Of a stretch of DNA of 8,466 nt, positions 1-6,166 are shown piece by piece. This DNA comes from Crocinitomicaceae bacterium (GTDB taxonomy: Bacteria; Bacteroidota; Bacteroidia; Flavobacteriales_D; Crocinitomicaceae). The number at the start of each line of letters is the position of its first letter. Positions within the stretch are counted from its first letter, which is position 1. The DNA is taken from assembly GCA_003512365.1 (NCBI GenBank), contig DORI01000139.1, forward strand, positions 2,205 through 10,670. The letters are read 5' to 3'. The position numbers and the translations under genes are program-made. Under the pieces are notes generated by a model. It worked only from the letters and a program-made list of their open reading frames with translations. It was not told the DNA's origin and did no database searches.

Positions 1-243
1 GATTTTTTTGTGGATGGGAAAGGTTTATTTTGGTTCCACCTAGAGGGAGAACCTATTTTTAATTTGCTTTGCGAAAAAGGCGATTTAATATCCGTTCCAG
101 AAGGGACAAAACATTGGTTTGACGCCGGAGAAACAAATCCTTTTGTTAAAGCCATTCGCATATTTATAGACATGAGTGGATGGGTACCGCATTATACGGA
201 CTCTCAAATTGAAAAGTCTTTTGCTGATTTTAAAATGCCCTAA
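1..243 (+). CDS. mtnD: Acireductone dioxygenase (ARD), 3' part only
   Basis: This is the C-terminal 80 residues of a cupin-fold acireductone dioxygenase. The frame is open from base 1, so the real start and most of the metal-binding core lie to the left of the window. The visible part begins DFFVDGKGLFWF, followed by the family segment GDLISVPEGTKHWFD and then a GWVPHYTDS tail. The His of TKHWFD (codon at 112-114) corresponds to the last of the four metal ligands (His, His, Glu, His); the other three are outside the window. The enzyme oxidises acireductone from the methionine salvage pathway in the cytoplasm. With iron it gives the methionine precursor 2-keto-4-methylthiobutyrate; with nickel it gives an off-pathway product. 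The TAA stop at 241-243 directly abuts the ATG of mtnC, so the two are almost surely cotranscribed. The GTG at 10 is an internal Val codon, not a start. Confidence 0.93.
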   Translation, partial: DFFVDGKGLFWFHLEGEPIFNLLCEKGDLISVPEGTKHWFDAGETNPFVKAIRIFIDMSGWVPHYTDSQIEKSFADFKMP

Positions 244-951
244 ATGAGTTTTCGTTGTCAATTTGTGCTTTCAGATATAGAAGGAACTACATCCTCTGTT
301 TCTTATGTATATGACATACTTTTTCCATACTTTAGAAATCACATTGGTGAAATCACTCAGTTTGCGCATCTTTCCGAAGTTAAAGAATCATTTGCCCAGG
401 TGATTAATCTTTGCCAACAAGAGGAAGGAGTTGTTCTTACGACAAGCGAGGAGGTGATTCAAAAATTACTTCAATGGAGTAGAGAGGATAGGAAAATTAC
501 ACCTTTGAAAACTCTTCAAGGGATTATATGGGATAAGGGTTATCAATTAGGTGAATTGAAAGGTCACGTTTACGATGATGTAGCATTCAACCTTGAAAAA
601 TGGGTTTTGAACGGATTAAATGTCGGAATATATTCATCTGGATCCGTTAACGCGCAAAAGCTCATTTTTAAATATTCAGTAGCTGGAGATTTAACCAAAT
701 GGTTTTCTCATTATTTTGATACGAATATTGGGCAAAAAAGAAGTGAAGAATCTTATTTGAAAATCGCTTCTCGAATTGGACTTGATCCTAGAGATATTGT
801 TTTCCTATCAGATATTCAGGAAGAAATAGATGCGGCTAGTGCGGCTGGTTTGAAGACAATACATGTTTTGAGAGAACCGGAAATGAGTAGTAATTCAATC
901 TATAGAGCCAAAGACTTCAATGAAGTGAATTACTTGCTTCACCAAATTTAA
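244..951 (+). CDS. mtnC: Enolase-phosphatase E1 (2,3-diketo-5-methylthiopentyl-1-phosphate enolase/phosphatase)
   Basis: This is a HAD-superfamily phosphatase of 235 residues, close to the usual bacterial MtnC length. It enolises and dephosphorylates 2,3-diketo-5-methylthiopentyl-1-phosphate to acireductone, the substrate of the MtnD encoded just upstream. Visible motifs are motif I DIEGTT with nucleophile D11 and E13 (in place of the second Asp of most HAD enzymes, as is normal for MtnC), motif II YSSGS around S131-S132, motif III Lys near K165 (GQKRSEESY), and motif IV LSDIQEEIDAA with D190 and the acidic residues after it. The segment LKTLQGIIWDKGY and the following LKGHVYDDV are also typical of the family. 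The ATG follows the mtnD stop with no gap, and no Shine-Dalgarno sequence is seen. The gene ends 16 bp before the convergent DUF1573 gene. No other methionine salvage gene is visible; any would be to the left. Confidence 0.96.
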   Translation: MSFRCQFVLSDIEGTTSSVSYVYDILFPYFRNHIGEITQFAHLSEVKESFAQVINLCQQEEGVVLTTSEEVIQKLLQWSREDRKITPLKTLQGIIWDKGYQLGELKGHVYDDVAFNLEKWVLNGLNVGIYSSGSVNAQKLIFKYSVAGDLTKWFSHYFDTNIGQKRSEESYLKIASRIGLDPRDIVFLSDIQEEIDAASAAGLKTIHVLREPEMSSNSIYRAKDFNEVNYLLHQI

Positions 952-967
952 ATTGATTCAAAGACAA

Positions 968-984
968 TTATTCCTTAGGAATAA
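968..984. terminator. Perfect 7-bp inverted repeat at a convergent gene junction (possible weak bidirectional terminator)
   Basis: TTATTCC, loop TTA, then GGAATAA form a perfect hairpin. It covers the last codons and TAA stop of the minus-strand DUF1573 gene and lies 16 bp past the mtnC stop. The stem is AT-rich and there is no uridine tract immediately after it on either strand. It could mark transcript ends or be a chance palindrome over a stop codon. Confidence 0.25.
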
Positions 985-1342
985 CGAAAACTTTTAAATG
1001 TAGTCGTTCTATTTTTTTTCGAGTATTTGTTCTCAACGTAATCAGTCTATCCTGATAGAAATACTTACCAGAAGTATTGAAATAGACTTCAATTTTACTT
1101 GTTTTTCCCGGTTCAATTGGCGACGTTGGCAACTCCACTTCTGTGCAGGAACATTCCGTTTCAGATGAGTATATAATTAGCGGTGCCTTTCCTTTATTCG
1201 TAACTAAATAGGTGTAATGAATTATTTTACCTTCTGTAGTTTTAGGAAATTTAGCGGTACGATAAGGAACAGAAAAAACCGCCATCTGTGCGTACACAGT
1301 GGCGGTGATAAAAAGTGAAGCGGCTAATAGCCTGTTCTTCAA
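968..1342 (-). CDS. Small secreted DUF1573-family protein (second of a tandem pair)
   Basis: A 124-residue protein with an N-terminal signal peptide (about residues 1-19, MKNRLLAASLFITATVYAQ, likely cut after Ala18). The rest is one DUF1573-like immunoglobulin-type beta domain. Family hallmarks are the Y.Y.VTNKGKAPLII strand, the Cys-x-Cys-Thr element C64-S-C66-T, and the SPIEPGKTSKIEVYFNT turn and strand. The domain is common in secreted Bacteroidota proteins, but its biochemical role is not known to me. There is no ATG: upstream codons from the in-frame stop read Leu, Ile, Lys, then TTG. TTG at 1342 is the only start giving an intact signal peptide, and it lies 5 bases after the stop of the upstream DUF1573 gene. 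Translation is therefore probably coupled. Sequence divergence from its neighbour suggests an old duplication rather than a recent one. Confidence 0.85.
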   Translation of the reverse strand: MKNRLLAASLFITATVYAQMAVFSVPYRTAKFPKTTEGKIIHYTYLVTNKGKAPLIIYSSETECSCTEVELPTSPIEPGKTSKIEVYFNTSGKYFYQDRLITLRTNTRKKIERLHLKVFVIPKE

Positions 1343-1347
1343 TTTTA

Positions 1348-1797
1348 TTAATTATTTGTTGGAGCTCCAGAATTGTTTACTGGCGTACCGTTTTCCGGCG
1401 CAGGACCAACCTCTCCTTTGATTCTAAGTACAGAAATACCACCTTCCACATTTACAGCGTTAGAATTGATAGTTACTGATTTATTAATTGGACCTGGTCT
1501 TTTTGTGTCGTATTTAACACGGATTGATCCTTTAGCACCTGGAGCAATAGGTTCTTTCGGCCACTCAGGAACGGTACAACCACAAGATCCTTTTGCATTT
1601 GAAATAATCAAAGGTTGATCACCTGTATTTTTGAATTCGAAAGTACAATAAGGCTCACCATCGTATTTAATATTTCCATAATCGTGAGTTTCTTTACTAA
1701 ATTCAATTTTTGCGCCAGCTTGAACTGCTGTGTTTTGAGCATTTACGTTAACCATTGCGACTAATAAAAATGCAAAAGAGAAGAATAATTTTTTCAT
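1348..1797 (-). CDS. Secreted DUF1573-family protein (first of a tandem pair)
   Basis: A 149-residue exported protein. Residues 1-20 form a clear signal peptide (MKKLFFSFAFLLVAMVNVNA, then Q), followed by a single DUF1573 domain at about 30-130. It has the characteristic ETHDYGNI, then Y.TFEFKNTGDQPLII, then GSCGCTVPEWPKEPIAPG with C72 and C74, then the IRVKYDT and VTINSNA strands. The last 18 or so residues (PAPENGTPVNNSGAPTNN) are a Pro/Asn-rich low-complexity tail that may be disordered. The frame stays open upstream to 1902, but I chose the ATG at 1797. It starts the signal peptide, and a near-consensus promoter lies inside the would-be extension, which would also run into corA. No catalytic residues are recognised; a periplasmic or secreted structural or binding role is a guess. 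Confidence 0.93.
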   Translation of the reverse strand: MKKLFFSFAFLLVAMVNVNAQNTAVQAGAKIEFSKETHDYGNIKYDGEPYCTFEFKNTGDQPLIISNAKGSCGCTVPEWPKEPIAPGAKGSIRVKYDTKRPGPINKSVTINSNAVNVEGGISVLRIKGEVGPAPENGTPVNNSGAPTNN

Positions 1798-1824
1798 GAC
1801 ATTAAGTTTTTCAATTGTTTGAAT

Positions 1825-1852
1825 CAAAGATAATACCTTAAATCCATTCAAT
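1825..1852 (-). promoter_or_regulatory. Bacteroidota-type promoter for the DUF1573 pair
   Basis: Read on the minus strand, TATCTTTG (1832-1825) is a perfect match to the Bacteroidota -7 consensus TAnnTTTG. It is preceded by ATTG (1852-1849) as a -33 box with a 16-base spacer, slightly shorter than the usual 17-23. The -7 box ends 27 bases before the ATG at 1797, leaving a short leader. It sits in the 83-bp gap after corA, so the DUF1573 pair probably has its own transcription start. Confidence 0.5.
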
Positions 1853-1880
1853 GTTTTTTTTAACACTTCGTTAACAAGCA

Positions 1881-2888
1881 CTATTCGTCTCTCTTTAACC
1901 AACCTTTACGAATGAAATAAAAGAGAAGAATTAAAGAGAGTAAGATCATTAGTCCAACGACTGTATAATATCCGTATGGATAGTCTAATTCAGGCATGTA
2001 CTTAAAGTTCATTCCATAAACACCGACAATAAATGTAAGAGGAATGAAAATGGACGAGACAACTGTAAGAAATTTCATGATTTCATTCATTCTTTGGCCT
2101 TGAGCCGCGTAATATAAATTCGAAATACCTTCAATAATCTGTTTGTTTGCATCAATTTCTTCTAGGATACTCGCACAAGATTTCTGTAAGTTTTGAAAAT
2201 AGCGAGCGTTGTCTTTTTCGATAAATTTACTATCCGAGGATAAAAGTTCATTGCTTATTTCTCGCATAGGTAAAACAATTTTTCTCAAAGAAATGAGCTT
2301 TCTTTTCTCGTTTTCTAATTCTCTAAATAATTGCTTGCTTTGATATTTTAAAATTTGACCGTCTATAGCTTCAATATTTTTGGTACAATCGGAAAGCACC
2401 TCGAAATAGTTGTCAATAATTGATTCCAACATTCTGTAAAGTAAGAAATCAGGACCCTTGGTTCTAATTTTTCCGCGAGCTTTTTCAATTCTATCGCGAA
2501 CATCGGTGAAGTGATCTGAAGATTTATCTTGATATGAAATGAGGTAGTTTTCATTTAAAATAAAACTTATTTTATCTTCAATTAAGCTATTGTCATTAAG
2601 TTCGTTCGGTAAAAGCGATTTTACCGAAAAAAAAAGGAAAGTTGGATATTCTTCAACTTTTGGACGTCTTGTGGGGGTATAGAGGGCTTCAATAACCAAC
2701 TTATCAATGCCAAGTTTCTTGGCTAATTGTTCAATGGCATCCTTATCCTCTAATCCATGATAATTCAACCAATACACATGGTCGGTATCGATATCACCTT
2801 CCAAAAAATTATCTGAAAAATAATGACTTGAATCTTTTTTAATAGCAAAAAATGCAGCGTTATATTGATATAATTGGCAATTACTCAT
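1881..2888 (-). CDS. corA: CorA-family divalent cation (Mg2+/Co2+) transporter
   Basis: An inner-membrane channel-type transporter of 335 residues with the full CorA layout. It has an N-terminal cytosolic alpha/beta domain (about 1-160), a long charged helical stretch (about 165-270), TM1 (about 271-290, FIPLTFIVGV), the signature YGMNF with GMN at 292-294, a short periplasmic loop with MPELDYPYG, TM2 (about 307-326), and a basic cytosolic end GWLKRDE. The GMN motif is the selectivity filter of the family. Which metal is carried cannot be read from the sequence; Mg2+ is the usual substrate. I chose the ATG at 2888. It overlaps the end of the upstream Cys-rich mini-gene by only 8 bases, and the GTG at 2930 or ATG at 2927 would overlap that gene by 47-50 bases. 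It is the last gene of a four-gene overlapping unit. No terminator was found after its TAG. Confidence 0.95.
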   Translation of the reverse strand: MSNCQLYQYNAAFFAIKKDSSHYFSDNFLEGDIDTDHVYWLNYHGLEDKDAIEQLAKKLGIDKLVIEALYTPTRRPKVEEYPTFLFFSVKSLLPNELNDNSLIEDKISFILNENYLISYQDKSSDHFTDVRDRIEKARGKIRTKGPDFLLYRMLESIIDNYFEVLSDCTKNIEAIDGQILKYQSKQLFRELENEKRKLISLRKIVLPMREISNELLSSDSKFIEKDNARYFQNLQKSCASILEEIDANKQIIEGISNLYYAAQGQRMNEIMKFLTVVSSIFIPLTFIVGVYGMNFKYMPELDYPYGYYTVVGLMILLSLILLFYFIRKGWLKRDE

Positions 2889-3027
2889 GAGATTCTTGAT
2901 GTGCAGATTTACCAAATGCGCAACCATCACAAGGCGGTTGTTTTTTGATGAATTTAGAGTGAAATAAATAAGCTAGATAAGAAATAGCTATTGAAACAAA
3001 AAATATCACAATAACTAATTGTATCAT
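2881..3027 (-). CDS. 48-residue Cys-rich single-pass membrane protein, resembling FeoB-associated Cys-rich proteins
   Basis: This short gene fills what would otherwise look like a gap between the aminotransferase and corA. Translation from the ATG at 3027 gives one hydrophobic segment (about residues 2-22, MIQLVIVIFF then VSIAISYLAYLF), a basic stretch (HSKFIKK) and a short tail PPCDGCAFGKSAHQESHE with C33-x-x-C36 and His at 43 and 47. One N-terminal helix followed by a Lys-rich patch and a Cys-rich tail is the layout of the FeoB-associated Cys-rich membrane protein family. The match is to layout rather than to a long motif, and there is no feoB in the window. The start overlaps the aminotransferase stop as ATGA, and the end overlaps the corA start by 8 bases. 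This is strong support that it is translated. Topology is probably periplasmic N-terminus and cytosolic Cys-rich tail. The CxxC/His tail could bind metal or act in thiol chemistry; that is inference. Confidence 0.72.
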   Translation of the reverse strand: MIQLVIVIFFVSIAISYLAYLFHSKFIKKQPPCDGCAFGKSAHQESHE

Positions 3028-3884
3028 AATTCCAACTGTTTTTCCCAAAACTCATTGAGAAGAACCACAAGTTTTCTGGACATATTATTATAGAATCGTT
3101 TGGTTCTATAGCCACCAATCCAATTAACCCCGCGAATAGCATTAGTCACGAAAATTTCATCTGCAGCTAAAAGGTTTTGAGGTAATATAGCACATTCATA
3201 GACCTTAATACCATTCGCCAGTGCTAAATTGATAATTTGCATGCGCATTGTACCTGCCAAACAACCTTCGTCTAATCCTGGAGTGTATAAAACTCCATTG
3301 CTAACAACAAATACATTACAAGAGGAAGTTTCCAATATGTTTCCCCTGTCATTTGATAAAAACAAATCGTCAAGCCCTTTTTCTTGTGCAGATAATGCGG
3401 CCATTACGTATGTTAATCCTGCCTTTGTTTTGTAGTTTGAAAGAAAATTCTTTTGAAGTTTAATATCCTGATAAATATCAATTTCAAGTCCCTTGGCATT
3501 TAATTCAAAATGATTCACATCATAAGGATATACCTCAATGTAATAGGTACATTCATTAGAATCAGGTAGATATGCTCCACCGGTCACTCTGTCAAGAGAT
3601 AGACGACAACGACCACCTTCTTTTATTGCTGATCTGTATAGTAATTCTTTAATTTTCTCCTCAAAAAAATTAGTGTTGAAAAAACTAGGAGTGCGCATTT
3701 TAATTGCCTTTGCCCCTTCTAATAAACGCTTAATATGGTTCTCCATATTTAGAGGCTTACCAGCAATTACTCGAATACTCTCAAAGACACCATCCCCGTA
3801 TAAGTGTCCTCTGTTACCCGGATGAATCGTAGGGGCATCTGCAGGTAATATTGTTCCGTTATTGTTGACGAATGATATTGCCAT
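3024..3884 (-). CDS. Class IV (branched-chain/D-amino-acid/aminodeoxychorismate lyase fold) PLP-dependent enzyme
   Basis: A 286-residue cytosolic PLP enzyme of fold type IV, at normal length. Visible landmarks are the N-terminal HLYGDGVFESIRV (about 27-39), the HIKRLLEGAKAI helix, the internal-aldimine lysine K152 in SNYKTKAGLTYVMAA, the cofactor-binding E185 in NILETSSCNVFVV, the LAGTMRMQII loop (about 209-218), and ADEIFVTNAIRGV (about 241-253) near the C-terminus. Members of this family are branched-chain aminotransferases, D-amino-acid transaminases or 4-amino-4-deoxychorismate lyases (PabC). The spacing after the lysine (K-T-K-A-G-L) looks closer to the PabC/D-amino-acid group than to IlvE, but I cannot decide the substrate and give no symbol. 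The ATG at 3884 shares its A with the TAA stop of the rhomboid gene (TAATG). The TGA stop overlaps the next ATG as ATGA. Confidence 0.92.
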   Translation of the reverse strand: MAISFVNNNGTILPADAPTIHPGNRGHLYGDGVFESIRVIAGKPLNMENHIKRLLEGAKAIKMRTPSFFNTNFFEEKIKELLYRSAIKEGGRCRLSLDRVTGGAYLPDSNECTYYIEVYPYDVNHFELNAKGLEIDIYQDIKLQKNFLSNYKTKAGLTYVMAALSAQEKGLDDLFLSNDRGNILETSSCNVFVVSNGVLYTPGLDEGCLAGTMRMQIINLALANGIKVYECAILPQNLLAADEIFVTNAIRGVNWIGGYRTKRFYNNMSRKLVVLLNEFWEKQLEL

Positions 3885-4516
3885 TAAAAAATCAGTTCAA
3901 AAAAGGTTATCAATTTATTGGGCTCTAACAAAGTTACGTAAAGAATTCCGAAAAGAGCTCCTCCAATATGTGCCTCGTGTGCAATTCCTGTATTTCCTTT
4001 TCGCATTGCCAAATATTCAATTAACAGGTAAACAGGACCGAAAACGAAAGCCGGTATAGGTACAGGAATAAATAACAAACCCAGTTTCATGGTTGGATGC
4101 CAAAAAATAGCAGCAAAAATTACTGCTGAAACAGCCCCTGAAGCCCCTAAACTTTGGTAAAACACATTGTCTTGATTTTTGTAATACAAATAACCTGTAG
4201 CAAAGATTCCACCGAAAAAATAAAGTATGGCAATATGAAGGGCACCATCTTCCGGACCAAATTGATAACTCCATTGATATTCTAGAAATGATCCCAAAAA
4301 ATAAACCGAAAGCATGTTGAATGCAAGGTGCTGGAAATCAGCATGTATGAATATATGAGAAATAACTCTATATGTTTCATTTTTCCGTTTCATTCGGTAA
4401 GGAAAAAATGTCAATTTACTTTTCCAAGTTTCTGAATTAAAACAAATGACCGAAATTACAATGGTCAATATCATTAGTAATAAAATAATACTCAATCCTT
4501 TGGAGGCGATGAACAT
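3884..4516 (-). CDS. Rhomboid-family intramembrane serine protease
   Basis: A polytopic inner-membrane protein of 210 residues, the usual size of a minimal six-helix bacterial rhomboid. The catalytic serine is S126 in GASGAVSA, and the paired histidine is H183 in AHEAHIGGALFGI. The upstream HADFQHLAFNM segment supplies H58, H63 and N67, matching the HxxxxHxxxN signature of active rhomboids. All residues expected for activity are therefore present, arguing for a working protease rather than an inactive pseudoenzyme. The first helix (about 8-25) is followed by a basic loop FFPYRMKRKNETYR. Substrates cannot be inferred. It heads the four-gene minus-strand unit and is divergent from the L,D-transpeptidase gene, with only 32 bp between the two start codons. 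Confidence 0.95.
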   Translation of the reverse strand: MFIASKGLSIILLLMILTIVISVICFNSETWKSKLTFFPYRMKRKNETYRVISHIFIHADFQHLAFNMLSVYFLGSFLEYQWSYQFGPEDGALHIAILYFFGGIFATGYLYYKNQDNVFYQSLGASGAVSAVIFAAIFWHPTMKLGLLFIPVPIPAFVFGPVYLLIEYLAMRKGNTGIAHEAHIGGALFGILYVTLLEPNKLITFFELIF

Positions 4517-4522
4517 ATTTTA

Positions 4523-4555
4523 CTAAATTAACCAAATATTTAAGAGAGGTGACAA
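4523..4555 (-). promoter_or_regulatory. Possible promoter of the rhomboid-corA unit
   Basis: On the minus strand, TTG (4555-4553) lies 22 bases before TAATTTAG (4530-4523), one mismatch from the Bacteroidota -7 box TAnnTTTG. The box ends 6 bases before the rhomboid ATG, so the leader would be nearly absent. The -33 part would lie inside the divergent L,D-transpeptidase coding sequence. The motif carries little information in AT-rich DNA. Confidence 0.3.
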
Positions 4556-6144
4556 GATTTTTATTTTTACTGTTAACGCTACTGCTTTATAGTAGTTGCA
4601 ATAGTGAGGAAAATGCTAAAGAAATTGAGCATGTAGATAAGTCGTTCCTAAATGACCCCTCAATTTCTGATAAAGAAAAGTTTTCAAGGGCACTTGATCC
4701 AAGTTTTTTAAAATCATTAGGACTCGACGATAAACAGAAAGATGCTGTTTTAACTTTTTACAAAGAAAACGCTTTTAAGTTTAAAAATTATGTGAAAGAT
4801 TCTATTACCAAGTTTGGCTCAACAGTCGAAAAATGTCTATCGGAACCTTTGCAATTTGGTGTGCCCAAGAGTCGATTGATCGAGCTGAAAAAAAACAACC
4901 ATTGGATAGAAAAAGAAATTTTAATGACTTCTAATCTGTTGAGTATGGTTGGAGTTTTAAAAAACGGATTACTTGATTTTGAGCAAAAGAAATTGAAGGA
5001 ATTAATTCCTTTGGATGGAAAAGAATTCTACAGTCAACTAAAGCAATTAGATACCATTCCATTATCAAAACTTATTATAAAACAGGGCTCAATTGATACC
5101 AACTATCAATACCTAGCCCAACATCTTTATGATTTTTGTCAAAACTACCCATTGGACACCCATACTTATTCATTGAAATCAAAAAAAGAAGACACGTTGA
5201 ATTTCGAAAAAAATATTAAGTCATGTCTTGTGTCTAAAGGATTTCTGAACAATAAAGCGACAGATCTCGAATTTAAAAAAGCAATAAAAAAATTTAAATT
5301 GTATTGTGGCTTCAATGAAGACAGTAATATCGATGACGCCACGTTACAAGCTTTAAATGAAAGCACTTACACAAAGGTTGTTCGAGCATCAATAGCACTG
5401 GATAAAATGAGGCAAAGACCAGCCAATGAAAAGAAATTTGTTCGTGTGAATTTGCCTTCATTTGAGTTGTTTTATGTTGCTGATGACACTTTGAGAAGTC
5501 GAAATCGAATAATTATTGGAAAAACAACTAACCAAACACCGGAATTAGAGGCGACGATAAATAGAATTGTTTGCTATCCTTTTTGGAAAGTCCCACAATC
5601 CATAGCAGATAAAGAAATATTGCCGGCAGTTAAAGCAAATTCAAACTACCTTTCGAAAAATCATTACCGAATTTATAGAGGAAAAACTGAAATAAATCCG
5701 AGCAGTGTTTCTTGGAAAAAATACAGTAAGAATTTCCCATATACTGTTATTCAAGACCCTGGCCCACATAACAGCTTGGGAATCATTAAACTTGAATTTT
5801 ACAATTCATACAATGTTTATGTGCATGATACACCGTCTAAATCATTATTTAAACGAGGGTATAGGAGTTTTTCTCATGGATGTATGCGGTGCGAAAATCC
5901 AGTAGAATTGGCGAAAACAATTTTAGATTATGATTCGATTCGTCCTAAAAATAGAAATATTTTCGTCAGGGACTCCATTGATAGTATCTTACATAGAGAA
6001 ATAAACTTCAGTATTCCGCTTAAAAAGTCGATACCAATTTTCGTTGAATACATAACAGTTAGTGCAACAAAAGAGTTTTTGTACTTTCATCTTGACCTAT
6101 ACAAGAGAGAGGAAGAATATGTAAAGTTATTAATAGGAGGATAA
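4549..6144 (+). CDS. Lipoprotein L,D-transpeptidase (YcbB/LdtD-like, YkuD domain)
   Basis: A 531-residue murein cross-linking enzyme. The start is GTG at 4549, the only accepted start codon between the in-frame TGA at 4510 and the signal sequence. Residues 1-16 plus C17 form a lipoprotein signal with lipobox LYSSC, so the protein is probably anchored by lipid. Next come a helical scaffold region (about 40-215), a peptidoglycan-binding-like segment (about 220-270, LVSKGFLNN through IDDATLQALNES), and the YkuD catalytic domain (about 297-475). The latter includes the YcbB-type segment CYPFWKVPQSIADKEILPAV, H426 in VYVHDTPS, and the SHGCMRCENP motif with catalytic C445 and R447. The C-terminal IPIFVEYITV segment is typical of YcbB homologues. 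These enzymes make 3-3 meso-diaminopimelate cross-links or attach other groups to the peptide stem in the periplasm. All key residues are present, and the full-length YcbB architecture makes the call firm. Confidence 0.94.
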   Translation: MTRFLFLLLTLLLYSSCNSEENAKEIEHVDKSFLNDPSISDKEKFSRALDPSFLKSLGLDDKQKDAVLTFYKENAFKFKNYVKDSITKFGSTVEKCLSEPLQFGVPKSRLIELKKNNHWIEKEILMTSNLLSMVGVLKNGLLDFEQKKLKELIPLDGKEFYSQLKQLDTIPLSKLIIKQGSIDTNYQYLAQHLYDFCQNYPLDTHTYSLKSKKEDTLNFEKNIKSCLVSKGFLNNKATDLEFKKAIKKFKLYCGFNEDSNIDDATLQALNESTYTKVVRASIALDKMRQRPANEKKFVRVNLPSFELFYVADDTLRSRNRIIIGKTTNQTPELEATINRIVCYPFWKVPQSIADKEILPAVKANSNYLSKNHYRIYRGKTEINPSSVSWKKYSKNFPYTVIQDPGPHNSLGIIKLEFYNSYNVYVHDTPSKSLFKRGYRSFSHGCMRCENPVELAKTILDYDSIRPKNRNIFVRDSIDSILHREINFSIPLKKSIPIFVEYITVSATKEFLYFHLDLYKREEEYVKLLIGG

Positions 6145-6154
6145 AAAGTTTACG

Positions 6155-6162
6155 TAATTTTG
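6155..6162 (+). promoter_or_regulatory. Perfect TAnnTTTG -7 box next to the rpe start
   Basis: TAATTTTG matches the Bacteroidota -7 consensus exactly and ends only 4 bases before the rpe ATG. No convincing TTTG or TTG is found 17-23 bases upstream. If used, the rpe transcript would be leaderless or nearly so. Readthrough from the L,D-transpeptidase gene 22 bp upstream is the alternative source of rpe mRNA. Confidence 0.3.
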
Positions 6163-6166
6163 TGAT

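Noticed and set aside
1373..1618. 81-codon plus-strand frame inside the DUF1573 gene
   Set aside because: It is the antisense shadow of a clear DUF1573 domain with signal peptide; there is no motif and no upstream promoter.
1860..1874. Small hairpin (TTAAC, 5-base loop, GTTAA) downstream of corA as an intrinsic terminator
   Set aside because: The stem is only 5 bp and, read in the corA direction, it is followed by an A run, not a U run.
1798..1902. N-terminal extension of the first DUF1573 protein back to 1902
   Set aside because: It would place a signal peptide 35 residues inside the protein, overlap corA, and contain the likely promoter at 1825-1852.
2889..2930. Longer CorA start at GTG 2930 or ATG 2927
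   Set aside because: It would overlap the Cys-rich mini-gene by 47-50 bases and adds 13-14 residues without family support; the ATG at 2888 gives an 8-base overlap.
3229..4059. Two plus-strand frames (3229-3435 and 3862-4059) antisense to the aminotransferase and rhomboid genes
   Set aside because: They lie opposite conserved active-site regions and show no protein-like features of their own.
4499..4528. TTTG followed by TACTAAAT as a plus-strand promoter for the L,D-transpeptidase
   Set aside because: The -7 candidate matches TAnnTTTG only at the initial TA and is too weak to call in AT-rich sequence.
6135..6140. AGGAGG as the ribosome binding site of rpe
   Set aside because: It is about 26 bases from the ATG, encodes the last residues and stop of the L,D-transpeptidase, and Bacteroidota rarely use Shine-Dalgarno sites.
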